Shown: positions 1 through 8,493, counted from the stretch's first letter. The stretch is DNA of 64,000 nt from Cellulosimicrobium sp. Marseille-Q4280 (GCF_943181405.1 NZ_CALPBY010000003.1:124001-188000), one strand, 5' to 3'. Notes: generated by a model from the letters alone, not told the origin. Program-made: numbers and translations.

Positions 1-1
1 C

Positions 2-244
2 GTCGTCACCACCACGCGTGCCTGCGTCGAGGGCGCGTCACGGCTCCTCGGCGACCTCGGCCTGGTCGACGTGCAGGCCGAGGGGACCGCGTTGTCCGCA
101 CGCCTGGGCATGGTCGCGCCGGAGAAGATCTCGGCCGCGATGGTCGGCGCCGGGCTCGACCTCGTCGGGCTCGAGGTCCGCCGGCCGAGCCTGGAGAACC
201 TGTTCGTCGAGCTGACCGGGGAGGGCTTCGATGTCGCTCGCTGA
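2..244 (+). CDS. ABC transporter ATP-binding protein, C-terminal fragment
   Basis: The reading frame is open from the left edge to a TGA at 242-244, so only about 80 C-terminal residues are visible. No Walker or signature motif lies inside the window. The closing residues (SLENLFVELTGEGFDVAR) resemble the end of ABC-2 type ATPases, where a short C-terminal domain with a conserved LEDLF/LENLF-like motif follows the nucleotide-binding domain. It overlaps the next gene, a membrane permease, by 14 bases, which supports a two-gene ABC exporter. The class is inferred from this tail and the neighbour. The substrate cannot be told. Confidence 0.7.
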   Translation, partial: VVTTTRACVEGASRLLGDLGLVDVQAEGTALSARLGMVAPEKISAAMVGAGLDLVGLEVRRPSLENLFVELTGEGFDVAR

Positions 245-1109
245 GCTGGAGACCGGCGCAGGGCCGGCGACCCCGCCCACCCGCACCCGCGGCGCCTTCA
301 CGAGGCTGCTGGGCAGCGAGATCCGCCTGGTCCTGGGCCGGCGTCGCAACGTCGTCCTGCTCGTCGGGCTCGCCCTCGTGCCCGTGCTGATCGGCACCGT
401 GGTGTTCGTGACCCAGGACACCGCGGTGGGTGCCGGAGGACCGCCGTTCCTCGACCGGGTGACCGGCAACGGCCTGTTCCTCGTGCTCACCGCGCTCGTC
501 GCGTGCCTGCCCCTGCTGCTGCCGCTGGTCGTGGGCATCGTCGCGGGTGACGCCGTCGCCGGCGAGGCGCAGGCCGGCACGCTGCGCTACCTCCTGCTGG
601 TCCCCGTGCCCCGCACCAGGCTCCTCGCCGCGAAGGCGCTCGCCGTGCTCGTCTTCGCGGCGTGCACGGTCGTCGCGATCGCCCTCTCCGGGCTCGTCAC
701 CGGCGCGGCGTACTTCGGGGTCGGCGACGTGACGCTGCTGTCGGGCGACACGGTCTCCACCGCCGAGGGCGTGGCGCGCACCGCGGGCATCGTCGCGTAC
801 GTCGGGCTGTCGCTCACCGGACTGGTCGCGGTGGGGCTGTTCTTCTCGACGCTGACCGAGGTCCCGGTCGCGGCGATGGCGGCGACAGTCGTCGTCGCGA
901 TCGTGTCCGGCGTCCTCGACGCCCTCCCGCAGCTGTCCGCCGTGCACGGCGCGCTCCTCACCCATCACTGGCTGGACGTCGGCGAGCTGCTGCGCGCGGA
1001 GATCGACGTCGGCGTGCTCGGCGGGGGCCTCGCCGTCCAGGCGGCGTGGGCGGCGGTCTTCGGCGCGCTCGCCTGGAGCCGCTTCACGACGGCGGACGTG
1101 TCGTCCTGA
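231..1109 (+). CDS. ABC-2 type transporter permease
   Basis: The 292-residue product has a basic cytoplasmic N-terminus and about six hydrophobic segments near residues 42-62, 84-110, 139-160, 188-208, 214-233 and 262-280. That is the usual size and topology of single-domain ABC-2 permeases. The stretch after the second segment (GDAVAGEAQAGTLRYLLL) matches the gate-like motif of this family (ExxxGTLxxLL). The ATG at 231 lies inside the end of the upstream ATPase gene, so translation is probably coupled. The exported substrate is unknown. ABC-2 pairs of this kind often export drugs, lipids or peptides, but nothing here chooses between them. Confidence 0.85.
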   Translation: MSLAELETGAGPATPPTRTRGAFTRLLGSEIRLVLGRRRNVVLLVGLALVPVLIGTVVFVTQDTAVGAGGPPFLDRVTGNGLFLVLTALVACLPLLLPLVVGIVAGDAVAGEAQAGTLRYLLLVPVPRTRLLAAKALAVLVFAACTVVAIALSGLVTGAAYFGVGDVTLLSGDTVSTAEGVARTAGIVAYVGLSLTGLVAVGLFFSTLTEVPVAAMAATVVVAIVSGVLDALPQLSAVHGALLTHHWLDVGELLRAEIDVGVLGGGLAVQAAWAAVFGALAWSRFTTADVSS

Positions 1110-1170
1110 GGCCACGACCCGGTACGGCCGAGGTGGCGAGGAGCGAGAAGCACAGCGGCGACGGCACGAC

Positions 1171-1212
1171 GGACGCCGTCGGCGCCGGGAGGTCCCGATG
1201 CCGACGGCGTCC
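1171..1212. terminator. Hairpin between convergent genes
   Basis: A perfect 13-bp inverted repeat (GGACGCCGTCGGC at 1171-1183 and its complement at 1200-1212) encloses a 16-nt loop. It lies between the ends of the permease and rtcB, which converge here. There is no T tract. In very high G+C genomes such hairpins commonly end transcripts, so it may serve both strands. Confidence 0.55.
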
Positions 1213-1229
1213 GCGTGGTGACCCCCGAG

Positions 1230-2462
1230 TCAGCCCTTGACGCAGAGCAGCGTCGTGAGTCGCGCGACGACCTCGACGAGGTCGGACTGCGCCGCGACGA
1301 CCGCGTCGAGGTCCTTGTACGCGCCGGGGATCTCGTCGAGCACCCCGGAGTCCTTGCGGCACTCCACGCCCGCCGTCTGCACCGCGAGGTCGTCGAGCGT
1401 GAAGGTCTTCTTCGCCTTCGTCCGCGACATCCGGCGACCGGCGCCGTGCGACGCCGACCAGTACGACTCCGGGTTCCCGAGGCCGCGCACGATGTACGAG
1501 CCGGTGCCCATCGACCCCGGGATGAGCCCGAGGTCACCCGCGCCGGCACGGATGGCGCCCTTGCGGGTGACGACGAGCTCCTGGCCGTCGACGTGCTCGA
1601 CCGCGACGTAGTTGTGATGGACGTTGACCGCCTCCTCGAACGTCACGTCCCGGTCGGGGAACGAGGCACGGACCGCGTCGACGACGAGCGTCATCATCAC
1701 CGCGCGAGACCGCGCCGCGTACTCCTGGGCCCACCAGAGATCGGCGAGGTACGCGTCCATCTCGGGCGTGCCGCCGAGGAAGACCGCGAGCTCGCGGTCG
1801 ACCAGTCCCTGGTTGTGCTCGAGCCGCTTGGCGATCGCCACGTGCTGCTCGGCGAGCGTCTTGCCGATGTTGCGGGAGCCCGAGTGGAGCTGGAGCCAGA
1901 CACGCCCCTCGGTGTCCGAGCACAGCTCGGCAAAGTGGTTGCCTGAGCCAAGCGTTCCGAGCTGACGACGGGCCCGGACCTCCAGGTCGGAGACCCTGCC
2001 GTGGAGGCGGCCGAACCGCGACCAGAACGCCTCGGCGCCGCGCGCGACCTCGGCGGGACCGCTCCCGGAGATGGACCGCAGCCGTCGGGGGTCGATCGGC
2101 TGGTCGTGCGCGTGGAACCCGACGGGGACGGCCGCCTCGATGCGCGAGCGGACCGCGCGCAGGTCGTCCGGCAGGTCCTCCACGGTGAGCGAGGTGCGCA
2201 CGCCGATCATGCCGCAGCCGATGTCGACGCCGACCGCGTTGGGCGAGACCGCATCGCGCATCGCGATGACGGAGCCGACGGTCGCGCCCTTCCCGAGGTG
2301 GACGTCGGGCATGACGCGCACGCCCTCGACCCAGGGCAGCGCGGCGATGTTGCGCAGCTGCTGGAGCGCGGCGCTCTCGACCTCGTGCTCGTGCGCCCAC
2401 ATCAGGGTGGGCGCCTTCGCGCCGGACAGCGGGACGGGGAACGCGTGGGCCTCGGTGCTCAC
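1230..2462 (-). CDS. rtcB: RtcB-type RNA ligase
   Basis: The 410-residue product is a GTP- and Mn-dependent 3'-phosphate RNA ligase that joins 2',3'-cyclic phosphate or 3'-phosphate ends to 5'-OH ends, as in tRNA repair or splicing. Visible family motifs are PDVHLGKGATVGS, GVDIGCGM, LGTLGSGNHF, SGSRNIGK and SHGAGRRMSR. The His of SHGAGR is the residue that carries the GMP adduct in this family. The length fits the short bacterial form. I chose GTG at 2462 because a GAGGAGG ribosome binding site lies about 8 nt upstream. An ATG 30 bases further out has no such site. A tRNA-like RNA gene lies 56 nt upstream on the same strand. No archease or RtcA gene is nearby. Confidence 0.93.
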   Translation of the reverse strand: MSTEAHAFPVPLSGAKAPTLMWAHEHEVESAALQQLRNIAALPWVEGVRVMPDVHLGKGATVGSVIAMRDAVSPNAVGVDIGCGMIGVRTSLTVEDLPDDLRAVRSRIEAAVPVGFHAHDQPIDPRRLRSISGSGPAEVARGAEAFWSRFGRLHGRVSDLEVRARRQLGTLGSGNHFAELCSDTEGRVWLQLHSGSRNIGKTLAEQHVAIAKRLEHNQGLVDRELAVFLGGTPEMDAYLADLWWAQEYAARSRAVMMTLVVDAVRASFPDRDVTFEEAVNVHHNYVAVEHVDGQELVVTRKGAIRAGAGDLGLIPGSMGTGSYIVRGLGNPESYWSASHGAGRRMSRTKAKKTFTLDDLAVQTAGVECRKDSGVLDEIPGAYKDLDAVVAAQSDLVEVVARLTTLLCVKG

Positions 2463-2518
2463 GGTGACGACCTCCTCGGGTCTTCTTCCCATGGTGCCCG
2501 CCGGGTGGCGGGACGGGG

Positions 2519-2592
2519 TGCGCGCGGAGGGGATCGAACCCTCGACGCCCGACCCGCGAGGGGCCGGCGCTCTTCCGCTGAGCTACGTGCGC
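2519..2592 (-). ncRNA. tRNA-like RNA upstream of rtcB with abnormal anticodon arm
   Basis: The minus strand folds as a 74-nt cloverleaf. The acceptor stem GCGCACG/CGCGCGC has one A-C mismatch, the D arm is GCTC/GAGC, the T stem GAGGG/CCCTC is perfect and its loop is TTCGATC. CCA is not encoded. The anticodon arm is wrong for a decoding tRNA. CCGGCCC pairs with GGGTCGG in a 7-bp stem closing a CTCGC loop, or as 6 bp with a 7-nt loop lacking U33. It lies 56 nt before rtcB on the same strand. Some bacterial RNA-repair operons carry Y-RNA-like RNAs that mimic tRNA. A substrate, regulator or leader role here is inference, and a degenerate tRNA gene is the main alternative. Confidence 0.7.
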
Positions 2593-2598
2593 TGGTGC

Positions 2599-2630
2599 CC
2601 TTTACGTCGGGCAGACGTCGTGACGAAAGG
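2599..2630 (-). other. Stem-loop just upstream of the tRNA-like RNA
   Basis: On the minus strand CCTTTCGTC pairs with GACGTAAAGG, leaving one bulged T and a 13-nt loop. The structure ends 6 nt before the 5' end of the tRNA-like fold. It could be part of a longer precursor RNA or a promoter-proximal structure. No clear -35/-10 pair for the minus strand was found between this hairpin and the tRNA-like RNA. Confidence 0.4.
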
Positions 2631-2757
2631 ACCACGAAGAAGCGCACCGCCCACCGTCATGCATTCACCACGGCCGCGCGGACGATGCACGCACGGCGCC
2701 GGCAAGAATGACGATGAATGGTCGCGGGAATGCAGCACCGACCGATGGTCGGCGCAT

Positions 2758-2793
2758 GAAAAAGGCCACCCCGGGAAATTCTCCGGAGCGGCC
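2758..2793 (-). terminator. Intrinsic terminator after the 43-codon gene
   Basis: On the minus strand an 11-bp stem (GGCCGCTCCGG with CCGGGGTGGCC, two wobble pairs) closes an 8-nt loop and is followed directly by TTTTT. This is the only classical hairpin-plus-T-run terminator noticed in the window. It lies 19 nt after the stop codon of the small gene. Confidence 0.85.
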
Positions 2794-2812
2794 CGTCGTG
2801 TCGACGCGAGGG

Positions 2813-2944
2813 TCAGACGACGGAGCCGCCGGAGGGCTCGAGAACATCCGTGGAGCAGCACTTTCGCGGCGCGCTCGACAGGCCGAGCTCGTGCTCGTCC
2901 CGCAGCACGGGACGACGCGAGTCGTACCGGTGGAATGCTCGCAC
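2813..2944 (-). CDS. Small protein of unknown function (43 aa)
   Basis: The frame begins at a GTG with GAGAGGAG about 7 nt upstream and runs 43 codons to a TGA. It is followed by a classical intrinsic terminator and preceded by a plausible promoter, so it forms a complete one-gene transcription unit. About 84% of third codon positions are G or C, as expected for coding DNA here. The product starts VRAFHRYDSRRPVLRDEHEL, is charged in its first half, and has an adjacent Cys-Cys pair in RKCCSTDVLEP followed by SGGSVV. There is no signal peptide or membrane segment. I do not recognise the family. It could be a metal- or redox-active small protein, or the precursor of a modified peptide, but no modifying enzyme lies nearby. 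Confidence 0.6.
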   Translation of the reverse strand: MRAFHRYDSRRPVLRDEHELGLSSAPRKCCSTDVLEPSGGSVV

Positions 2945-3007
2945 GGCGCTGCTCCTCTCTCGTCGATCTCCGCACCCGAAGGCACGGCTGTGGGTGGACC
3001 GAGGAAT

Positions 3008-3036
3008 ACCGTACGGCATTGACCGGAAGAGCACAA
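3008..3036 (-). promoter_or_regulatory. Candidate sigma-70 promoter for the 43-codon gene
   Basis: On the minus strand TTGTGC and TACGGT are separated by exactly 17 nt. Transcription from here would give a 5' leader of about 55 nt before the small gene. The boxes match the housekeeping consensus only partly. Confidence 0.45.
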
Positions 3037-3206
3037 CCCATTTGTGGAAGGTGGTCGTTAAAGATGTCGGGAGCGCAATTCGCGTGCCCGCGGTCGCGTC
3101 ACCGTCCCGGTCGCCGCCCCACGTGCGAGCACCCTCTCGCCTGCACACGATGGCGGTGCCGGGCTCGAGCACACGGGTCCGCACGCCTGACAGCCAGGAG
3201 GTCGCC

Positions 3207-4349
<1,143 letters not shown>

Positions 4350-4409
4350 CGGACCGTCCAGCCGGTCCCGTCCGGCGCGCGGCCCCCGCCTCGCGGCGAG
4401 GGCCGCCGT

Positions 4410-4802
4410 CTACCCGACAGGGCCGGGACCCTGGTCCCGCGCGACGGAGACCGCCCAGGCGACGAGCGGGACCTGGAGCGGGAGCCGACCCCACGCCACG
4501 GCCGGTCGCCGAGCCCACGCGCGCGCGCCGCGGCGCGAGTCGAGCGCCATCTTCACGTTGCCCGGGAACACCCCCACGAGGAGGGCGGCGCTCGCCGCTC
4601 CCCCGAGCCGGCGCGTCGACGGCAGCGCGAGCGCGACGGCGCACGCGAGCTCGGCCGCACCACTCCCCACGACCCACGCCCTCGGGGAGCCGAGACCCTC
4701 CGGGATCAGCGGCTCGAAGACCTGCGGTCGGACGAGGTGCAGCACGCCCGACGACCCGAGGAGGGTGGCGAGGCCGACGGCGGAGAGGGTTCGAGGGCGC
4801 AC
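4410..4802 (-). CDS. DoxX-family membrane protein
   Basis: The 130-residue protein has four predicted hydrophobic segments. It begins with a signal-like stretch followed by GVLHLVRPQVFEPLIPEGL, which matches the start of the small DoxX-like family. NVKMALDS and a final hydrophobic stretch also fit this group. The function of these small membrane proteins is poorly defined; some relatives form quinol-linked or redox complexes. It converges with the upstream dehydrogenase across a 60-base gap. No partner gene is adjacent. Confidence 0.75.
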   Translation of the reverse strand: MRPRTLSAVGLATLLGSSGVLHLVRPQVFEPLIPEGLGSPRAWVVGSGAAELACAVALALPSTRRLGGAASAALLVGVFPGNVKMALDSRRGARAWARRPAVAWGRLPLQVPLVAWAVSVARDQGPGPVG

Positions 4803-5013
4803 CGGTCGAGGCTACGGCGGGCGTGGCCCAGGTGCTCGGCGAGGTCTCGCCGTGTGCTGGCAGCGTCGCCGATCCGCGCTTGGCACACTTTTCTCGCGGT
4901 CTCGGATCAGGCAGCGCCGGTGTCAGGGACCGCCGGTAGGGTTCGGACGTTCCGGACAGACCTCCCGACGCCGACGGACGGGGCGGGACCGACCACGAGG
5001 AGACCGCCTCACC

Positions 5014-5841
5014 ATGATGGGTGCCAACCATGCCGCCACGGGAGCCGCAGCCTGGATCGCCGTGACGTCGACGGCCCCGTTCGCCCTCGGCCTGCACCCG
5101 GTGTCGTCGGTGGGGGTCATGACCGGCGCGGTGGTGTGCGCCGGAGCCGCGCTCCTGCCGGACGCGGACCACCACAACGGCACCTTCGCCCACTCCCTGC
5201 CGCCCGTCAGCGAGTGGGTCTCCGACGCCGTCGAGGCCGTCTCCGGAGGGCATCGGCAGGGCACGCACTCGTTCCTCGGCATCGCGGTGTTCACGGCGCT
5301 CGCCTGGGCTGCAGGGCTCCTGACGGTCGAGACCGAGTCGTTCGGCACCGTGTACGTCGGTGGTGGCGTCCTCGCCGTCCTGCTCGTCGCTCTGGCCCTC
5401 AAGGCCCTCAAGCTCACGCGCCGCGGCAAGCTCGCGCCGTGGCTCACGTCGCTCACCGTCGCCGCGCTCGTCGCCCTCTTCTCGCCCGAGGAGTGGAACT
5501 GGCTCCCCGTCGCCGTCGGCCTCGGCGTGACCGTGCACATCCTCGGCGACGTGCTCACGACGAACGGCGCCCCGCTGCTGTGGCCCGTGAAGCTGCGCTC
5601 GCCGCGCTGGGTGCGGCGCTCGCTCCTCGTGGACGACGTCTGGCGACCCGGGGGCAGCTTCGCCGTCCCGCTCCTCGGCGACACGGGCTCGGTGCGCGAA
5701 TGGCTGCTCGCGACGGCGGTCGGGCTCTACGCCGTGGTCGGGTTCACGTGGTCGGCGCTCGACCAGATGGGCTTCGACACGCTCGGGACGTGGGAGCGGC
5801 TCGTCACGGTGATCGGCAGCGCGGTGGCCGTCGCCTTCTGA
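5014..5841 (+). CDS. YdjM-like membrane-bound metal-dependent hydrolase
   Basis: The 275-residue polytopic protein has the layout of the DUF457/YdjM family: MGANHAATGAAAW at the N-terminus, LLPDADHHNGTFAHSL as the metal-binding DxDH-type motif near residues 50-63, then HRQGTHSFLG near 85 and HILGDVLTTNGAPLLWP near 180. The conserved His and Asp residues in these three motifs probably bind metal at the membrane surface. The physiological substrate of the family is unclear. A GAGGAG site lies about 8 nt before ATG 5014. The downstream stretch carries a 10-bp tandem repeat and a tiny leader ORF. Confidence 0.85.
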   Translation: MMGANHAATGAAAWIAVTSTAPFALGLHPVSSVGVMTGAVVCAGAALLPDADHHNGTFAHSLPPVSEWVSDAVEAVSGGHRQGTHSFLGIAVFTALAWAAGLLTVETESFGTVYVGGGVLAVLLVALALKALKLTRRGKLAPWLTSLTVAALVALFSPEEWNWLPVAVGLGVTVHILGDVLTTNGAPLLWPVKLRSPRWVRRSLLVDDVWRPGGSFAVPLLGDTGSVREWLLATAVGLYAVVGFTWSALDQMGFDTLGTWERLVTVIGSAVAVAF

Positions 5842-5870
5842 CGGCAGGCGGCGGCAGGCGGCGGCAGGTG
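5841..5870. repeat. 10-bp tandem repeat, three units
   Basis: Three back-to-back copies of a GCGGCAGGCG-type unit begin at the stop codon of the YdjM-like gene, the first and last differing at the edges. It is a short simple repeat, a likely site of length variation between strains. Confidence 0.8.
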
Positions 5871-5975
5871 AACGACACGTCGACGGCGGGAAAAGACGTT
5901 GCCGCACCCCACCCGGCGATGGCACGGTCTGACCAGCCGCCCGCGTCGTCGGGCACCGGAGGACGGAGGTACGCC

Positions 5976-6035
5976 ATGAGCTGGACGAGCCAGTCCCGCG
6001 TGTCCACCACCCCCGGGAGCGCCGCGCGCCGCTGA
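5976..6035 (+). CDS. Possible leader peptide (19 aa) before the RIO kinase gene
   Basis: ATG at 5976 follows GGACGGAGG by about 7 nt, one of the better ribosome binding sites in the region. The frame gives MSWTSQSRVSTTPGSAARR and stops at 6033-6035. A nested hairpin begins directly after the stop and ends before the kinase start. This arrangement suggests a translated leader that controls the downstream gene. The peptide shows no run of one amino acid that would mark classical attenuation. It may be chance. Confidence 0.35.
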   Translation: MSWTSQSRVSTTPGSAARR

Positions 6036-6077
6036 GCCGGCCGCCGTCCGCCCGCGCCGTACCGGCGCCGGGCCGGC
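6036..6077 (+). promoter_or_regulatory. Nested hairpin between leader ORF and RIO kinase
   Basis: GCCGGCC at 6036-6042 pairs with GGCCGGC at 6071-6077. Inside it GCGCCG at 6054-6059 pairs with CGGCGC at 6063-6068 over a TAC loop. There is no T tract. The position directly after the small ORF and 31 nt before the kinase start suits an attenuator or an RNA stabiliser. Confidence 0.4.
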
Positions 6078-6107
6078 ACCGAGCGCTCCTCGCCCGAAGG
6101 AGCCACC

Positions 6108-7040
6108 GTGCCCGAGCACGACCTGTCCGACCCGTACCCGTACCTGCCCCCGACGTTCGCGCGCGACCCGCGCACTCCCCCGCCGCGGCGCCTGCGCCGC
6201 ACGGACCGCCCTGACGATGCCGGCGAGTCCCTCGGCGTGCTGGACGCCGCGCTCGACCCCGATCAGCGGTGGTCGACGTGGCACGCCGTGGAGAAGGGCC
6301 AGCGCGGTCCCGAGCCGTACCCGCCGTGGCTCGTGACGGCCGACGCCGCCGTCGACACGGACCTCGGCGTCCTCAAGACCGGCAAGGAGGCGGACGTCTA
6401 CCTCGTCGAGCGCGCCGTCCCCGGCGACCCGGCCCGGCGGTCGCTGCTCGCCGCGAAGCGCTACCGCGACCTCGACCACCGGGCCTTCCGGCGCGACACC
6501 CTGTACACCGAGGACCGGAGCGTGCGGCGCACCCGAGACCGACGCGCCCTCGACCGCAAGTCCTCCTACGGGCGCCAGGTCGCGGCGGGCCAGTGGGCTG
6601 CGGCCGAGTTCGCGGCGCTGGCCGAGCTGTGGACTGCCGGCGTGCCTGTCCCCTACCCGGTGCAGATCGACGGGAACGAGATCCTCATGGAGTTCGTCGG
6701 GACGAGCGACGGCGACGCGCACGAGGCCGCACCGCGGCTCGCCCGCACGCGGCCGGACGCCGACGTGCTCGTCTCGTGGTGGGACCAGCTGCGCGACGCG
6801 ATGGCCGTCATGGCGCGCCTCGGCTACGCGCACGGCGACCTGTCCCCCTACAACGTGCTCGCCGACGACGACCGCCTGGTCCTCATCGACCTCCCGCAGG
6901 TCGTGGACCTCGTCGCGAACCCGTTCGGCACCGAGCTCCTCCTGCGCGACTGCCGGACCATGACCGCCTGGTTCCGCTCCCGTGGTCTCGACGCCGACGC
7001 GGACGAGCTGTTCGCCGACCTCCTCGCCCAGGCGTGGTGA
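6108..7040 (+). CDS. RIO-type serine protein kinase
   Basis: The 310-residue product has the compact RIO kinase fold. LKTGKEADVYLVE is the nucleotide-binding loop, the Lys of AAKRY near residue 126 is the likely ATP lysine, HGDLSPYNVL near residue 244 is the catalytic loop with its Asp and Asn, and LIDLPQ is the metal-binding Asp motif. RIO kinases lack the activation loop of ordinary eukaryotic-like kinases. Archaeal and eukaryotic members act in ribosome maturation, while bacterial roles are little known. The GTG start at 6108 has GAAGGAG upstream. The proline- and charge-rich first 60 residues are outside the domain. Confidence 0.88.
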   Translation: MPEHDLSDPYPYLPPTFARDPRTPPPRRLRRTDRPDDAGESLGVLDAALDPDQRWSTWHAVEKGQRGPEPYPPWLVTADAAVDTDLGVLKTGKEADVYLVERAVPGDPARRSLLAAKRYRDLDHRAFRRDTLYTEDRSVRRTRDRRALDRKSSYGRQVAAGQWAAAEFAALAELWTAGVPVPYPVQIDGNEILMEFVGTSDGDAHEAAPRLARTRPDADVLVSWWDQLRDAMAVMARLGYAHGDLSPYNVLADDDRLVLIDLPQVVDLVANPFGTELLLRDCRTMTAWFRSRGLDADADELFADLLAQAW

Positions 7041-7091
7041 CTTCCGCGCGCGCCCGCGCCGTGCGGCCGCGCGCAGGGTAGAAACGAGGAC

Positions 7092-7490
7092 ATGGAGTCC
7101 TACGACAGCGACGACGTCCAGGCGTTCCTCACCACGTTCGGGGTGGCGGTGAGCACGGGCGACCTCGACGCGATCGCGGAGGCGTACGCCTTCCCCGCGC
7201 TCACCGTGCGGCAGGGCTCGTCCGAGATCGTCCCCGACCCCGACACGGTGCGGGACGCCGCCCGGGACGCCGCTCGCGGTCACCGCGAGCGCGGGCTGGT
7301 GGCCGCCGCCCCGTACCTCGACGACGTCGAGGAGGTCGGCGACGCACTCCTGTGGGCGCGCGTGCGCTGGAGCTACCGGGACGAGAACGCGAACGAGAAG
7401 GAGTCGCGCACCGTGCGCTACCTGCTGCGCCGGGCCCGGGACGGGTTCGAGGTGTGCGTCGTCGTCCCGGAGGCGCCCGACGGCGCGTGA
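7092..7490 (+). CDS. NTF2-like (SnoaL-type) hypothetical protein
   Basis: The 132-residue acidic protein reads like an NTF2-fold domain: an N-terminal helix pair (FLTTFGVAVSTGDLDAIAEAYAFPAL), then helix and strand segments ending in RYLLRRARDGFEVCVVV. Proteins of this size and pattern serve as small hydrolases, isomerases or binding domains. Nothing visible fixes the ligand. It stands 51 bases after the RIO kinase on the same strand and may be cotranscribed. The downstream gene is convergent, 10 bases away. Confidence 0.6.
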   Translation: MESYDSDDVQAFLTTFGVAVSTGDLDAIAEAYAFPALTVRQGSSEIVPDPDTVRDAARDAARGHRERGLVAAAPYLDDVEEVGDALLWARVRWSYRDENANEKESRTVRYLLRRARDGFEVCVVVPEAPDGA

Positions 7491-7500
7491 GCCGCGGCTC

Positions 7501-8493
7501 TCAGCAGCCGCCGTCGGGCGCGACCGGCCCCTGCCGCGGCGCCCCGCCCTGCGGGTCCGGCGGGAGGTAGTCCAGGCGCACCCCGGCCGTGACCGGCACG
7601 GCGAGCACCGCGGAGTCGCCGGCCGCGCGCGACCAGTCGCGGGGGACGAGGAAGTAGGTCCCGCCCGCCTGCTGCACGAGGACGAGCCCGTCGTACCGGT
7701 ACCGGAAGGCGGCACCCTCCGGAGCGCAGACCAGCGGTTCCACGCCGGGTGCCACGAGCCGCAGGTCCGTCGTGCTGCGCACCACGACGCCGGGGTACCC
7801 GGCGAGCTCCGCCTCGAACTGACGGCCGCGGCTCTCCCCGATGTCCGCCGAGTAGTTCGCGACCGCCCAGAAGAGCGAGACGGCCACGAGGGTGAACACC
7901 GCCGCCCACTCGGTGAGGCGTGCGGCGACGGACGGTGGACGCCACTCCGGGCGGGAACGACGGAGCTCGTCGCGCCACCTCCGGACGACGGCGACCAGGA
8001 CCAGGAGGCCGAGCGCGAGGCAGAGCGGCGCGACCCAGGACGGGACGCCGTCCGCGAGCCCTCGTCCCGGCCAGACGGCCTGGAAGAGCCCGAACCCGAC
8101 GAGGACCGTTCCGACCACGCCGACGCCGAGGAGCACGCGCGGGTGCGGGCGCCGCTCGCCCGCGCGGACCGAGCCGCCGCGCACCCAGAGCGCGACGAGG
8201 ACGACGACCGCCACCACCGCGAGGGGCAGGAGGAAGCCGTCCTGGGCGAGCACCAGGTAGTCCGTCGACGTGAGCTGGAGGGACGTGACGTCGACACCGA
8301 AGTACTGGTAGAAGAACATGGCGCGCTGTCGGCCGAAGAAGTAGAGCAGCGCGGTGAGCAGTCCCGCAGGGGCCACGACCTCCGTGGCGATCCGCGCGAG
8401 GCGCGGCACGTCGGTGCTCGGGTCGGCGTCCTCCGGTGGCCGGGCGTCGGCCGGGCGGTCAGCACCGCGGGGTGCCGGAGGACCCTCGGTCAC
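7501..8493 (-). CDS. Membrane protein of unknown function
   Basis: The 330-residue protein has a proline- and acid-rich start, about five hydrophobic segments in the first 190 residues, and a soluble, probably extracytoplasmic C-terminal part of about 130 residues. I find no enzyme motif and do not recognise the family. Its GTG start overlaps the TGA of the upstream lipoprotein gene (GTGA), so the two are almost certainly translated together and may form one envelope-associated unit. This overlap decides the start; longer versions of the frame run through the lipoprotein gene. Confidence 0.7.
   Translation of the reverse strand: MTEGPPAPRGADRPADARPPEDADPSTDVPRLARIATEVVAPAGLLTALLYFFGRQRAMFFYQYFGVDVTSLQLTSTDYLVLAQDGFLLPLAVVAVVVLVALWVRGGSVRAGERRPHPRVLLGVGVVGTVLVGFGLFQAVWPGRGLADGVPSWVAPLCLALGLLVLVAVVRRWRDELRRSRPEWRPPSVAARLTEWAAVFTLVAVSLFWAVANYSADIGESRGRQFEAELAGYPGVVVRSTTDLRLVAPGVEPLVCAPEGAAFRYRYDGLVLVQQAGGTYFLVPRDWSRAAGDSAVLAVPVTAGVRLDYLPPDPQGGAPRQGPVAPDGGC

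Noticed and set aside
6-1115. Long minus-strand frame opposite the ABC-2 permease
   Set aside because: It is Arg/Asp/Gly-rich with no domain or ribosome binding site and is a shadow of the permease, as is common opposite high-G+C genes.
2519-2592. Ordinary tRNA gene or selenocysteine tRNA
   Set aside because: The anticodon loop cannot be read as a normal 7-nt loop with U33 and a 5-bp stem together, and the arms do not show the extended acceptor/T stem or long variable arm of selenocysteine tRNA.
2708-3022. Plus-strand 104-codon frame in the same interval as the 43-codon gene
   Set aside because: It has no ribosome binding site and overlaps the promoter, gene and terminator of the better-supported minus-strand unit.
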